Below, piece after piece: positions 16,776 to 24,743 of a stretch of 64,000 nt of DNA. The DNA is from Haloferax namakaokahaiae (lineage in GTDB: Archaea; Halobacteriota; Halobacteria; Halobacteriales; Haloferacaceae), in the NCBI RefSeq assembly GCF_042663225.1, contig NZ_JBHTAA010000005.1, forward strand, positions 806,001 to 870,000, written 5' to 3'. The notes below the pieces were generated by a model. The model saw nothing but the letters and a program-made list of their open reading frames with translations. It was not told the origin of the DNA and ran no database searches. Made by a program: the position numbers and the translations under genes. The stretch's first letter is position 1. Each line of letters starts with the position of its first letter.

Positions 16776-16960
16776 CTACTCTGCGTCGCCAAATCGTTCC
16801 CGCGTGACAGTGTGCTCGCCACGGAGTATCGACTTCGAAGCGTCGTCTGTTTCATCCCATTACGATTCTGAGTAGGAGTAGCGAATACCCGACCCACTGT
16901 TTCGAATACTCAAACTCTACTGGTTGACCGAATAATTCTGTACCCAGGGCATGACTGCTC
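16776..16960 (-). pseudogene. Remnant with a DoxX-like N-terminus and a foreign-looking C-terminal piece
   Basis: In the otherwise AT-richer 505-nt gap before dph5, the minus strand reads ELFGQPVEFEYSKQWVGYS then LLLLRIVMG and a TGA at 16852-16854. That is close to the start of haloarchaeal DoxX membrane proteins. A different frame then gives SKSILRGEHTVTRERFGDAE and a stop at 16776-16778, which has clear coding character. No start codon or full domain is present. The best reading is fused ends of one or two deleted genes. The rest of the gap (16568-16775, 16961-17073) shows only AT-rich control DNA. Confidence 0.5.
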
Positions 16961-17073
16961 GTTGCTGGGAGAGGCAACAGCTGCCGTCAATTTTCGACAA
17001 CTTGACTGACAACACCACACAGCACAGTCCTGAAGTTCACGTCGCTTATGACCACCCACGACAGAGTTCGCCT

Positions 17074-17880
17074 ATGCTCACTTTCGTTGGACTCGGTCTG
17101 TACGACGAGCGCTCTATCACCGTCGAAGGACGTGAAGCACTCGAATCGGCGGACCGCGCCTTTGCAGAGTTCTACACCAGTCACCTCGTCGGCGCTACTG
17201 TCGAAGACCTCGAAGCATACCACGACATCGACATCGAGGTACGGGACCGCGCAGGCGTCGAGCAAGAGCCAGAAGCGATTCTCGATGCCGCCGAGGAGGA
17301 AGACGTCGTCTTTCTCACGGCCGGCGATACGATGATTTCGACGACACACGTGGACCTCCGCCTCCGTGCCGAAGCGCGCGGCATCGAAACCCATCTCGTC
17401 CACGGCGTGACCGCCCAGTCCGCCGCAAGCGGCCTGACGGGACTGCAGAACTATCGCTTCGGAAAGGCAGTCACACTTCCGTTCCCGTACGTTCACGGCG
17501 GTGACCCAGTCCCGAAGAGCGTCGTAGACTCGCTCGAAGCGAACCGCGAACGTGGGCTTCACACGCTCGTCTATCTCGATATCAAAGTCGGATGGGAGGG
17601 TCGTCGCGGTGTCGAACTCGACGAGGACGAATACATGACGGCGGACTACGCCGCCGAACTGTTCGCAGAACACTGGGACCCCGAGGCACTCGGCGTCGTC
17701 GTCTGCCGAGCGGGTAGCCCCGACCCCGTCGTCGCGGCCGACCGACTGAAGGACCTCGCAGAGCGAGACTTCGGCGACCCACTCCACATGCTCATCATTC
17801 CCGGTGAAGTTCACCACGTGGAAGCAGACGCGTTGACGGCACTCGGTGGCGCACCTGCTGAGATGTTCGACTTCGACTGA
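17074..17880 (+). CDS. dph5: Diphthine synthase
   Basis: A 268-residue SAM-dependent methyltransferase that methylates the modified histidine of elongation factor 2 during diphthamide synthesis. The start MLTFVGLGLYDERSIT is the typical N-terminus of the tetrapyrrole-methylase fold used by Dph5. Family segments follow: VVFLTAGDTMISTTHVDLR, VHGVTAQSAASGL, LQNYRFGKAVTLPFP and a VVCRAGSPDP motif. The 41-codon upstream extension runs through non-coding DNA and is rejected. It converges on artA. Confidence 0.93.
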   Translation: MLTFVGLGLYDERSITVEGREALESADRAFAEFYTSHLVGATVEDLEAYHDIDIEVRDRAGVEQEPEAILDAAEEEDVVFLTAGDTMISTTHVDLRLRAEARGIETHLVHGVTAQSAASGLTGLQNYRFGKAVTLPFPYVHGGDPVPKSVVDSLEANRERGLHTLVYLDIKVGWEGRRGVELDEDEYMTADYAAELFAEHWDPEALGVVVCRAGSPDPVVAADRLKDLAERDFGDPLHMLIIPGEVHHVEADALTALGGAPAEMFDFD

Positions 17881-17928
17881 GTCTTTCGGTTCGAGGAAAA
17901 AGCACCCCTCCAGTTCTTTGAGTCCCTC

Positions 17929-18861
17929 TTAGGCGGTTCTATCCTCGGGGAGTTCGATGCCTAGCTCCTCGCGTAAATCGTACTCGTCGCCCGTGAGCAT
18001 GAACAGGACGTCTTCGATAACTGTGAGGAGTTCCGGCACTTCCCGGACGACGAGATACGTAATCCCGATGAGCGCGACCACGGCGAGGAATTGACTGATG
18101 ATACGGTCCGAGATGAAAAAGGAGACCAGGTATGGGTCAGACGACCCGAAGAGGAAGAGAACCTCGTCGACGAAGATGTGGAAGTACTGCTTTCCGACCG
18201 ACGTGATGATAAACGTCGTTCGAAGCAGATTCAACGCGTAGATGATCGGTACTGCGATGGCGAGACCACGCAGTTTGCGTCGCATCGGAGCATCGACTGC
18301 GGCGATGAGTCCTGCGAAGATAGCGATGCTACCGAGACCAGTGCACGCGAGTACGACTTCGACGACGATTCGGTGGTCCCCTTGCATCCACAAGAACGTG
18401 TTCAGGTAGCCTTCGTCACCGAGAATCATCTCCGTGTTGTACCCGAGTGACTCGATGAGGAAGTTCGTCTGTGCTGCGACCGTCTCCATCAACACACCAC
18501 GCGGTGCCGGAATCGTCGTACCGAGGAGCGAAATTGCAGGAATCGTCTCGAACGGGAGATAGACGACACCCATTACGGCAACAGCACGCGAGAGGATAAA
18601 CAGCGAGTCGCGGCCGCGATAGAGGAGCAACCCCGTGTAGAGACACGCAGGAACTGCTGCGATGGTGAGCAATCCCTCGATGTAGCTCTTGTGTACGAGC
18701 GTGAAATGCGGAATAAGTTGGAGCCAAAACACCGCAAAGAGTACCCATCCCAGGGTCGTCACGTTCCGGCCGAGGTCACGGTTTCGGCCAGCGAGGAGGA
18801 CCCCAGCGACGAAGGTGGCAATCGCCACCCACGCGAGGGCATCGGAGAGCAGTCCAGGCAT
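17929..18861 (-). CDS. artA: Archaeosortase A
   Basis: A 310-residue integral membrane transpeptidase-like enzyme that cleaves PGF-CTERM proteins and permits lipid anchoring. About eight hydrophobic segments are visible. The catalytic residues are Cys173 in VVLACTGLGS, Arg214 in LNLLRTTFI and Arg253 in ISDRIISQ, at the same positions I recall for Haloferax volcanii ArtA. Its substrate-type gene, an S-layer glycoprotein ending in a PGF-CTERM signal, is the next gene upstream on the same strand, separated by a terminator and its own promoter. Confidence 0.95.
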   Translation of the reverse strand: MPGLLSDALAWVAIATFVAGVLLAGRNRDLGRNVTTLGWVLFAVFWLQLIPHFTLVHKSYIEGLLTIAAVPACLYTGLLLYRGRDSLFILSRAVAVMGVVYLPFETIPAISLLGTTIPAPRGVLMETVAAQTNFLIESLGYNTEMILGDEGYLNTFLWMQGDHRIVVEVVLACTGLGSIAIFAGLIAAVDAPMRRKLRGLAIAVPIIYALNLLRTTFIITSVGKQYFHIFVDEVLFLFGSSDPYLVSFFISDRIISQFLAVVALIGITYLVVREVPELLTVIEDVLFMLTGDEYDLREELGIELPEDRTA

Positions 18862-18881
18862 ACGTTTTGATTAGATGCACT

Positions 18882-18889
18882 GAATAAAT
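18882..18889 (-). promoter_or_regulatory. TATA-like box of artA
   Basis: GATTTATT on the minus strand lies 21-28 nt before the artA ATG. artA is therefore probably leaderless and transcribed independently of the S-layer gene. Confidence 0.45.
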
Positions 18890-19020
18890 CCCTTGTCGTT
18901 GCGTGCGCTCACGCTGCGCGAGCGATATTTCGCCATTCGCCAACGTACTCGTTCATTCTCCGACGGGACTCGTTCACGAGTGCCGTCGCTGTAGGGGTAG
19001 TGTATAAAGAAATTGAGGGG

Positions 19021-19037
19021 ACCGGGAAGTTCCCGGT
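19021..19037 (-). terminator. Hairpin terminator of the S-layer gene
   Basis: ACCGGGAA and TTCCCGGT form a perfect 8-bp dyad around one base, 17 nt past the stop codon. On the minus strand it is followed by a CCCCTCAATTTCTTTATAC stretch rich in T. A strong terminator is expected for a highly expressed gene. Confidence 0.65.
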
Positions 19038-19053
19038 TAGTTAGCGTCTGAAG

Positions 19054-21654
19054 TTAGTCGCGGCGGACTGCGAGGAGTGCAGCTGCGACGAGTGCGACCA
19101 GAGCGACTGCGATGCCGAAGCCGGGCGTGCCGGTCGAGGTTTCCTCTTCGGTGGGTTCCTCGGTCGGCTCTTCCGTAGCCTCGGTCGTCTCTTCAGTCGG
19201 CTCTTCCGTAGCCTCAGTGGTTGCTTCAGTCGTGGTCTCAGTTGGCTCTTCAGTCGTGGTTTCGGTTGCCTCGGTCGTCGTTTCCTCGACCTGGCCAACC
19301 GTACCTTCGGCGGTTGCGTCAGCAGCGTCGCCGGAGTCGACAGAGACGGTCACGTCGAACGTGTCGTCAACTGCCTGTTCACTGAAGTCGAACGTTGCCG
19401 AGAACGTTCCGTCAGCCTGGACGTATGCCGTGCCAGTCTTCAGGAAGCGTGGCTGGGTGTCGCCCGACGAGCGGACGCGGAACGTCAGCGCCGTACCGGG
19501 TGCGACAGTAGCCGTGCCGGAGATCGTCTGGCCTGCAGCAGCGTTGACCGTAATCTCGTCGTTGTCGAGGCTGATCTCAGGCTCGACAACGTCGAAGTCT
19601 GCGGAGACGGACTCGCCGTCTTCTTCTTCAGTCAGGTCACCGTCTTCGAGGACGGTGAACGTCGCGTTGAAGGAGTCACCGTCAGCGACAGAGAGCTGGG
19701 TGACACCAGAAGCGTTGCTGTAGAAGTCCGTACGGGAGGCCGAGACGTCGTCGAGGTCGTAGACCACGAAGTACGTGTCGTTCTCGCCGTCAGCGATGAC
19801 CGTAGCGCTCGTGCTGTTGATGCCGAGGACCTTGGCCTTGCGGTTCGGACCAGGGTTCGTCTGCTCGACAGTGATGTTGAACTGCGTGCCTGCGAGGTCA
19901 TCGAAGCTCTCTGCTTCGAATGCACCTTCGAGACCAGTTGCCGAGATCTGGTGGACGACGATGTCGCCGTTTGCGATCTCGGAGGATTCGGTCACGTTAC
20001 CGTTTTCGATTGCGTCGTAGACGTCAGCAGCGTCAGCGACGTCCGTACCGGTTGGTGCGGTCCAGATAGCCTGGGAGTCGGTGCTGCGTTCTTCGAGAAC
20101 GAGCGTACCGACGTTGTCCGCGTCGCCACCCGTAGCGACTTCGAGGTCGTAGTCACCAGCATCGAGGAGGTCGCCCGAAGGGACTTCCGTCGTGATGTTG
20201 GTGTCAGTGACTTCGTCGTCACCGTCAGCCGTGAACGAACCTGCAACGTTCGGCTGGTAGGTGTTGAACAGCAGGACAACTTCGCCGTCGTCGTCCTCGT
20301 CGGAGACTTCGACTTCTGCGGTGTAACCAACGTCGTCCGAACCGATGGTGACGTTAGCCGTCGAGGTGCCCGTGAGGGAGACGGTGACTTCAGCGATGTC
20401 GCCGACCTGTTCGGTGACAACGGAGGTCTCGAAGTCTGCCGAGGAGTCAGCAGCCTTCGTGACCGTAACCGTGTCAGAGGAGACGGTGACGCCCGAGAGG
20501 ACGTCCGTCACTTCGATCGTGTACTCGCCTGCGTCGAGCGTTTCGACGTTGAAGTCGCCTTCACCCTGACCGTTGAGCGTAACGGAGTCGGATGCGACTT
20601 CTTCGTCGTCTTCGTCGAGGACAACAACGTCAACGGTGCGGCCGCCCGCGTTGGCGGTGACCGTACCGGTGACGTCGTCCTCGTCGGTGACGTTCAGTTC
20701 GTCCACGGTGACGTCGAGACCGAGGTCACGAACGTCAACCGAGGAAGTCTGACCGTCGAACGTGAACTCGTACTCGCCGAGGTCACGGTTGGACGTCTTG
20801 AACAGGAAGACCTTGCTAGCCGTGCCGGTCGAACCGTCGAACTGGTAGCTGTTGTCGTCGTCAACCGCGTTGACTTCGACGTCAGAGTTCGTGGAGTTCG
20901 AGACGACTGCAACGACGGAGCCCTTGTAGGCCGTCGCGTTGTTCGTGCCGTTGACGAACACAGGTGCGAACGTGACGTCTTTCGTACCGGTGACCGTGTT
21001 ACCGGAGTCGTCAGAGACGTTGTACTCAACTTCGAAGTCGTCCGTGTAGACGTCGTTGACTTCGATGAGGACGCGGCCGTTCGTGACATCGGTAGTGCTG
21101 GTGAAGTCGTCGCCGTCACCGTTACTAACGTTGATGTCGTTAACCGTCACGTTCTCGCTGAATGCAATTTCGAACTCAGCGTCTGCCTCATCCGTACCGT
21201 TCTGGTAGTGGATTGCGGAGAGGAACGAAGGGTTCGATGCAGACGTGATCGTTAATGCATCAGACGCGTTAAAGTCTGCAACTTCGCCGCCACTCAGGGT
21301 AGAGGAACTGTTGAGAGCAGAGACGTTGTACGTACCCGTGCTGAGGTCCGAGACGTCAAGCTCGTTGGCAAAGTTGGTGGGGTCTGCGGAAGACACGAGT
21401 GGTTCGGAGGTGTTGTAGACACCGTCGCCATTCACGTCAACCCACACATAGTAGTCGTTAGCTGTTCCGTCGGTTTCTGCTACCGATGTGACGCCAACAG
21501 ACGCACTAGGTCCTGCCTCAACAGATGAGGAGGCCAAAGTGACGCCTTCAGCGTCCGCGGCAGCCGAGCCCGAGAACGCGATGGAGCCGGCGAAGACCGA
21601 CATGACCATCAACGCAGCGAGCAGGACTGCGCGAATTTGTTTGTTTCCTTTCAT
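19054..21654 (-). CDS. S-layer-type surface glycoprotein with PGF-CTERM sorting signal
   Basis: An 866-residue secreted, very acidic protein. The signal peptide (about 1-33; IRAVLLAALMVMSVFAGSIA) is of the haloarchaeal surface-glycoprotein type. The mature part is beta-rich, built of repeated Ig-like strands, with 20 N-x-S/T sequons by my count. It is followed by a Thr/Glu/Pro-rich stalk of about 55 residues, a likely O-glycosylation zone. The C-terminus TGTPGFGIAVALVALVAAALL then VRRD is a PGF motif, membrane helix and Arg tail, the substrate signature of ArtA, which is encoded next door. Length is similar to known haloarchaeal S-layer glycoproteins, but the mature N-terminus differs from that of Haloferax volcanii as I recall it. 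It probably forms, or contributes to, the cell wall. Confidence 0.88.
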   Translation of the reverse strand: MKGNKQIRAVLLAALMVMSVFAGSIAFSGSAAADAEGVTLASSSVEAGPSASVGVTSVAETDGTANDYYVWVDVNGDGVYNTSEPLVSSADPTNFANELDVSDLSTGTYNVSALNSSSTLSGGEVADFNASDALTITSASNPSFLSAIHYQNGTDEADAEFEIAFSENVTVNDINVSNGDGDDFTSTTDVTNGRVLIEVNDVYTDDFEVEYNVSDDSGNTVTGTKDVTFAPVFVNGTNNATAYKGSVVAVVSNSTNSDVEVNAVDDDNSYQFDGSTGTASKVFLFKTSNRDLGEYEFTFDGQTSSVDVRDLGLDVTVDELNVTDEDDVTGTVTANAGGRTVDVVVLDEDDEEVASDSVTLNGQGEGDFNVETLDAGEYTIEVTDVLSGVTVSSDTVTVTKAADSSADFETSVVTEQVGDIAEVTVSLTGTSTANVTIGSDDVGYTAEVEVSDEDDDGEVVLLFNTYQPNVAGSFTADGDDEVTDTNITTEVPSGDLLDAGDYDLEVATGGDADNVGTLVLEERSTDSQAIWTAPTGTDVADAADVYDAIENGNVTESSEIANGDIVVHQISATGLEGAFEAESFDDLAGTQFNITVEQTNPGPNRKAKVLGINSTSATVIADGENDTYFVVYDLDDVSASRTDFYSNASGVTQLSVADGDSFNATFTVLEDGDLTEEEDGESVSADFDVVEPEISLDNDEITVNAAAGQTISGTATVAPGTALTFRVRSSGDTQPRFLKTGTAYVQADGTFSATFDFSEQAVDDTFDVTVSVDSGDAADATAEGTVGQVEETTTEATETTTEEPTETTTEATTEATEEPTEETTEATEEPTEEPTEEETSTGTPGFGIAVALVALVAAALLAVRRD

Positions 21655-21656
21655 TG

Positions 21657-21674
21657 TTATAGATTGATCTATAA
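21657..21674 (-). promoter_or_regulatory. Perfect 18-nt dyad beside the S-layer start codon
   Basis: TTATAGAT and ATCTATAA are exact inverted repeats with a 2-nt centre, ending 2 nt before the ATG. In mRNA this would be a short hairpin covering the translation start region; in DNA it could be an operator. A TATA-like AAGTATTTACC near 21780-21790 (minus strand) would give a leader of roughly 100 nt, so an mRNA role is plausible. The remaining gap up to 21871 shows no gene. Confidence 0.6.
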
Positions 21675-21871
21675 GCGGTGAAACAAGCTTTCAGTCTGAA
21701 TCGTCCTGGGTAGTGGACACCAGATTACTCGCTCGAGACACCTTGGGTAGGGGTACAGTTCGGACACAGTCTGTTCGCGGTAAATACTTTGTGGATTAGT
21801 GCAATTTCTTGGTAACTAGAGAGTCGTCTAACGCTGACTTCGAAAAAGGCGAAAAGGAGGTGTAAACTGCG

Positions 21872-22651
21872 TTACTCGGGCGATTCGAAATCAGCCGGGA
21901 GGATTTCGATTTCGTGACCCTGGAAGTCTTTGGTGAACGCGTAACGGTTGTCGCAGGACTCTGGGTCACGGTAGTCTTCTGCCTCGCGGACCATCAGCGT
22001 CTCCCAGTAGTCGTGCAGGTCGTCGGTTCGGACCGCGAGGTGGCCCCACGCGTCGCCCATGTCGTAGGTTCGGCCGTCGTAGTTGTAGGTGAGTTCGACC
22101 GCCATCGCCTCTTCGGCGGCGTCCGCTGGCTTCATGAAGTAGTTGGCGAAGGTGTCCGATTCCCAACGGCTGGTGTGTTCGTACTCGAACTTTCGCGTCC
22201 AGAAGCCGAGTGCCTCGTCGGCGTCCTCGACGCGAATCATCGTGTGGTCGAGACTCCACTTCTCACCGTAATCGCGCTTGACGATTTCGACCTGGTGGCC
22301 GTCCGGGTCCTTGACGAAGGCGTAGCGGCCGCCGCAGGATTCTGGGTCGCGGTAGTCCTCGACGCCTTCGTCCATGAGCTGTTGATACGACGCTTCGAGT
22401 TCGTCTTCGGGGACGCGAACCGCGATGTGTCCCCACGCGTCGCCGAGTTCGTAGGAGTGGTCGCCGTGATTGTACGTCAGTTCCAACACGGCGCCCTCTT
22501 CGTGGAGGTCTTCGGGACCGAGGTACACGTTCGTGAACGTGTCTGCTTCCCACCGACCCTTCTCCTCGTAGTCGAGGTGCGTCGTGTACCAATCGAGCGA
22601 TTCTTCGAGGTCTTCGACGCGCATCATCACGTGGTCGAGGGTTCCTGACAT
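21872..22651 (-). CDS. Tandem VOC (glyoxalase I-like) protein
   Basis: A 259-residue protein made of two homologous vicinal-oxygen-chelate domains (about 1-127 and 132-255). Each begins LDH-x-MxRVED and ends DPESC-xx-RYAF-x-KD-x-x-GHEIEI or a variant. The paired DHV/ELTYN/VEIV positions supply His/Glu metal ligands. The family includes lactoylglutathione lyase, which detoxifies methylglyoxal; haloarchaea would use gamma-glutamylcysteine as thiol. Methylglyoxal synthase is encoded 34 kb away in this window, so such a role is reasonable but unproven. Confidence 0.85.
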   Translation of the reverse strand: MSGTLDHVMMRVEDLEESLDWYTTHLDYEEKGRWEADTFTNVYLGPEDLHEEGAVLELTYNHGDHSYELGDAWGHIAVRVPEDELEASYQQLMDEGVEDYRDPESCGGRYAFVKDPDGHQVEIVKRDYGEKWSLDHTMIRVEDADEALGFWTRKFEYEHTSRWESDTFANYFMKPADAAEEAMAVELTYNYDGRTYDMGDAWGHLAVRTDDLHDYWETLMVREAEDYRDPESCDNRYAFTKDFQGHEIEILPADFESPE

Positions 22652-22797
22652 GGTTCAACCAAGTCTCGCCGCGTCGAAAAACGTACCGGACGCGGAACAC
22701 CTTGTGTCTGGTCCGCGTGGCCGTGTGAGGGCCTCTCATTGGGGAACGGCGTGCCGATTGCGTACGCCCTAAATAGTGACCACGTGAACGACCGGTA

Positions 22798-24240
22798 GTG
22801 CCTTCGGTCCCCAACCCTATTCGTGCCCTCATCGTCGGCATCGGTCTCCTCCTCTCACGAGCCGGATTGGTTGACCGTGAGCGTGCGGTCCGCATCGCCG
22901 ACCTCTCGTGGCCGCGTATCATCACGGGTCTCGCCCGGATGTCGAAAAACGCCGTGGACGTGGCGATGGTCGGAATCGTGCTGGGACCGGTTGCGATTAC
23001 CGGTGTCGGCTTTGCGGGACCGTTCTGGGGGCTTGCATTCGCCATCGGTGGCGGTGTCGCGGGGGGAACTATCGCACTCGTCTCCCAGCGATACGGCGCA
23101 GAAGCGTACGAACAGTTAGGGACTGCAGTCCGGTCCAGTGGACTGCTCGTCGTCCTCGCAACCGTTCCGATCACGGCGATTTTCTGGTCGTTTCCGGTCG
23201 AGTTGCTGTCCGTCCTCACGAACGACCAGCAGGCGATCGAATTCGGTGCGGCGTACCTCCGCATCGTTGGATTTGGCGTCCCGTTCGCGGGGTTGAACCT
23301 CGTCGGAAGTCGCGTCCTCGTCGGCACCGACGACGCGTACACGGCGATGGTGCTCAGAGCGACCGGCGCGCTTTTGAACATCGCAATGAACGCGGTATTC
23401 ATCTTCGGCGTTGGCCTGGGTGTCGAAGGTGCCGCGCTCGGAACCGTCCTCTCGAACGCCATCGTCACTGGAGGGTTTATTCTCGGTCTCTCCCGTGGGT
23501 CGCTTCCCGGAGTCGGCGAGTTCCCCGTCCAAATCGACTTTTTCGGGTCGTACGTCGATTTGCGAACGCTCCGTGACCTGGTCGAAATCGGCCTCCCTGT
23601 GATGGGCCGCGGCTTGGTCTGGACCGTCGCAGAGTTCCCGATGCTCGCCATTCTCGCCATCTTCGGCACCGACGTCGTCGCCGCGTTCGTCATCACGCGG
23701 CGCATCTGGGGACTGATGAACACGCCGGGGTGGGGCTTCGGTCTCGCGTCGTCCAGTCTCGTCGGGCAGGCATTGGGCGACAACGACGAGGAGACGGCGG
23801 AAGCCTACGGCAACGAAATCATCAGATTCGCCGTCGCAACCTACCTCGTCTCGGCAGTGCTCGTCGCCCTCTTCGCAAACCAAATCGTCGCCCTCTTCGT
23901 GGAAAACTCGGGTGGACGCGTCGTTCCAACCGCGGTCACGCTCGTCTACGTCGCCTGCGTCGCAGTCATCTTACAGGGCGTCTCCGGCGGGTCTGCCGGG
24001 CCACTCGACGCGAGCGGCGACACCCGCTGGACCTTCGGAAGCCAGTTCTTCGGGATGTTCTGCGGGTCGATTCCGCTCGCGTATCTCGGGGCGACGACGA
24101 GTCTCGGACTCGCCGGGTTGTATCTCGCCTTCCTCGCCGAGACGACCATCCCAGCGGCGCTCAACTACTACCGATTCAGAACGGGGACGTGGAAGAAGGT
24201 CAGTCGGAGCTACCGTCCCGGTGCTGCGGCGGACGACTGA
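22798..24240 (+). CDS. MATE family multidrug/cation exporter
   Basis: A 480-residue protein with about twelve hydrophobic segments in two MATE repeats (about 40-240 and 255-455). Recognisable parts are MSKNAVDVAMVGIVLGPVAI, AFAIGGGVAGGTIALVSQRYG and VVAAFVITRRIWGLMN. MATE proteins expel organic cations or metabolites using H+ or Na+. The start is GTG; no better ATG lies nearby. It is divergent from the VOC gene, and a toxic-metabolite link is only a guess. Confidence 0.9.
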   Translation: MPSVPNPIRALIVGIGLLLSRAGLVDRERAVRIADLSWPRIITGLARMSKNAVDVAMVGIVLGPVAITGVGFAGPFWGLAFAIGGGVAGGTIALVSQRYGAEAYEQLGTAVRSSGLLVVLATVPITAIFWSFPVELLSVLTNDQQAIEFGAAYLRIVGFGVPFAGLNLVGSRVLVGTDDAYTAMVLRATGALLNIAMNAVFIFGVGLGVEGAALGTVLSNAIVTGGFILGLSRGSLPGVGEFPVQIDFFGSYVDLRTLRDLVEIGLPVMGRGLVWTVAEFPMLAILAIFGTDVVAAFVITRRIWGLMNTPGWGFGLASSSLVGQALGDNDEETAEAYGNEIIRFAVATYLVSAVLVALFANQIVALFVENSGGRVVPTAVTLVYVACVAVILQGVSGGSAGPLDASGDTRWTFGSQFFGMFCGSIPLAYLGATTSLGLAGLYLAFLAETTIPAALNYYRFRTGTWKKVSRSYRPGAAADD

Positions 24241-24268
24241 AACTCGGTTCTCTCAGCACGCGAGTTCT

Positions 24269-24736
24269 TCATTCGCGCGTACGCGAAGACGCACGCGACC
24301 AGTACAGATACCCGGCGAGTGCCCACAAGAAGACTGTCCCGACGGGCCACGCGGTTCGCCCGGGTTGAATCGAAAAACCGCGGGCGACCTCGAACTGCGT
24401 AATGCCAGCGAGAAAGAGGCCGGCGGCGGTCACCCGAACGTCCTCTCGACCAAGCCAGACGGCGACGACGGCGCTGGCGAGCGCGACGAGATAGCAGACG
24501 ACGCCGAGTGGCCACGCGAGAATGAAGTCTGGAAGCCCCCTCGTGAATCGAAAGAGGAAGTCCGTGAGCGTGGTCACGTTGAGTGGAGCGAGGTTCACCA
24601 GTCCCCACGCGAACAGCAGCGTCGGCGGCCCAGTAGAAAAGACCTGCACGGACCACGGCAGGAGTCCGACACCGAGGACGAGGAGCAGTCGTCTCTCTGC
24701 GGGCGTCACACGCGACAGCAGAGCGGAGAGTCGCAA
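24269..24736 (-). CDS. Four-helix haloarchaeal membrane protein (perhaps TIGR04206 family)
   Basis: A 155-residue protein with about four hydrophobic segments. It begins with TPAERRLLLVLGVGLLPWS and contains a FILAWPLGVVCYLVALASAV helix and GTVFLWALAGYLYW near the end. It resembles small membrane proteins conserved in haloarchaea. It follows the GTPase gene by 7 nt, so the two are probably cotranscribed. No function can be assigned. Confidence 0.7.
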   Translation of the reverse strand: MRLSALLSRVTPAERRLLLVLGVGLLPWSVQVFSTGPPTLLFAWGLVNLAPLNVTTLTDFLFRFTRGLPDFILAWPLGVVCYLVALASAVVAVWLGREDVRVTAAGLFLAGITQFEVARGFSIQPGRTAWPVGTVFLWALAGYLYWSRASSRTRE

Positions 24737-24743
24737 ACCGGCG

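Noticed and set aside
16951..17073. N-terminal extension of diphthine synthase
   Set aside because: Dph5 proteins begin at MLTFVGLGL; the extension lies in non-coding DNA.
19140..19300. Regular repeats considered as a CRISPR array
   Set aside because: Units are 6-18 nt with no unique spacers and encode the Thr/Glu stalk in frame.
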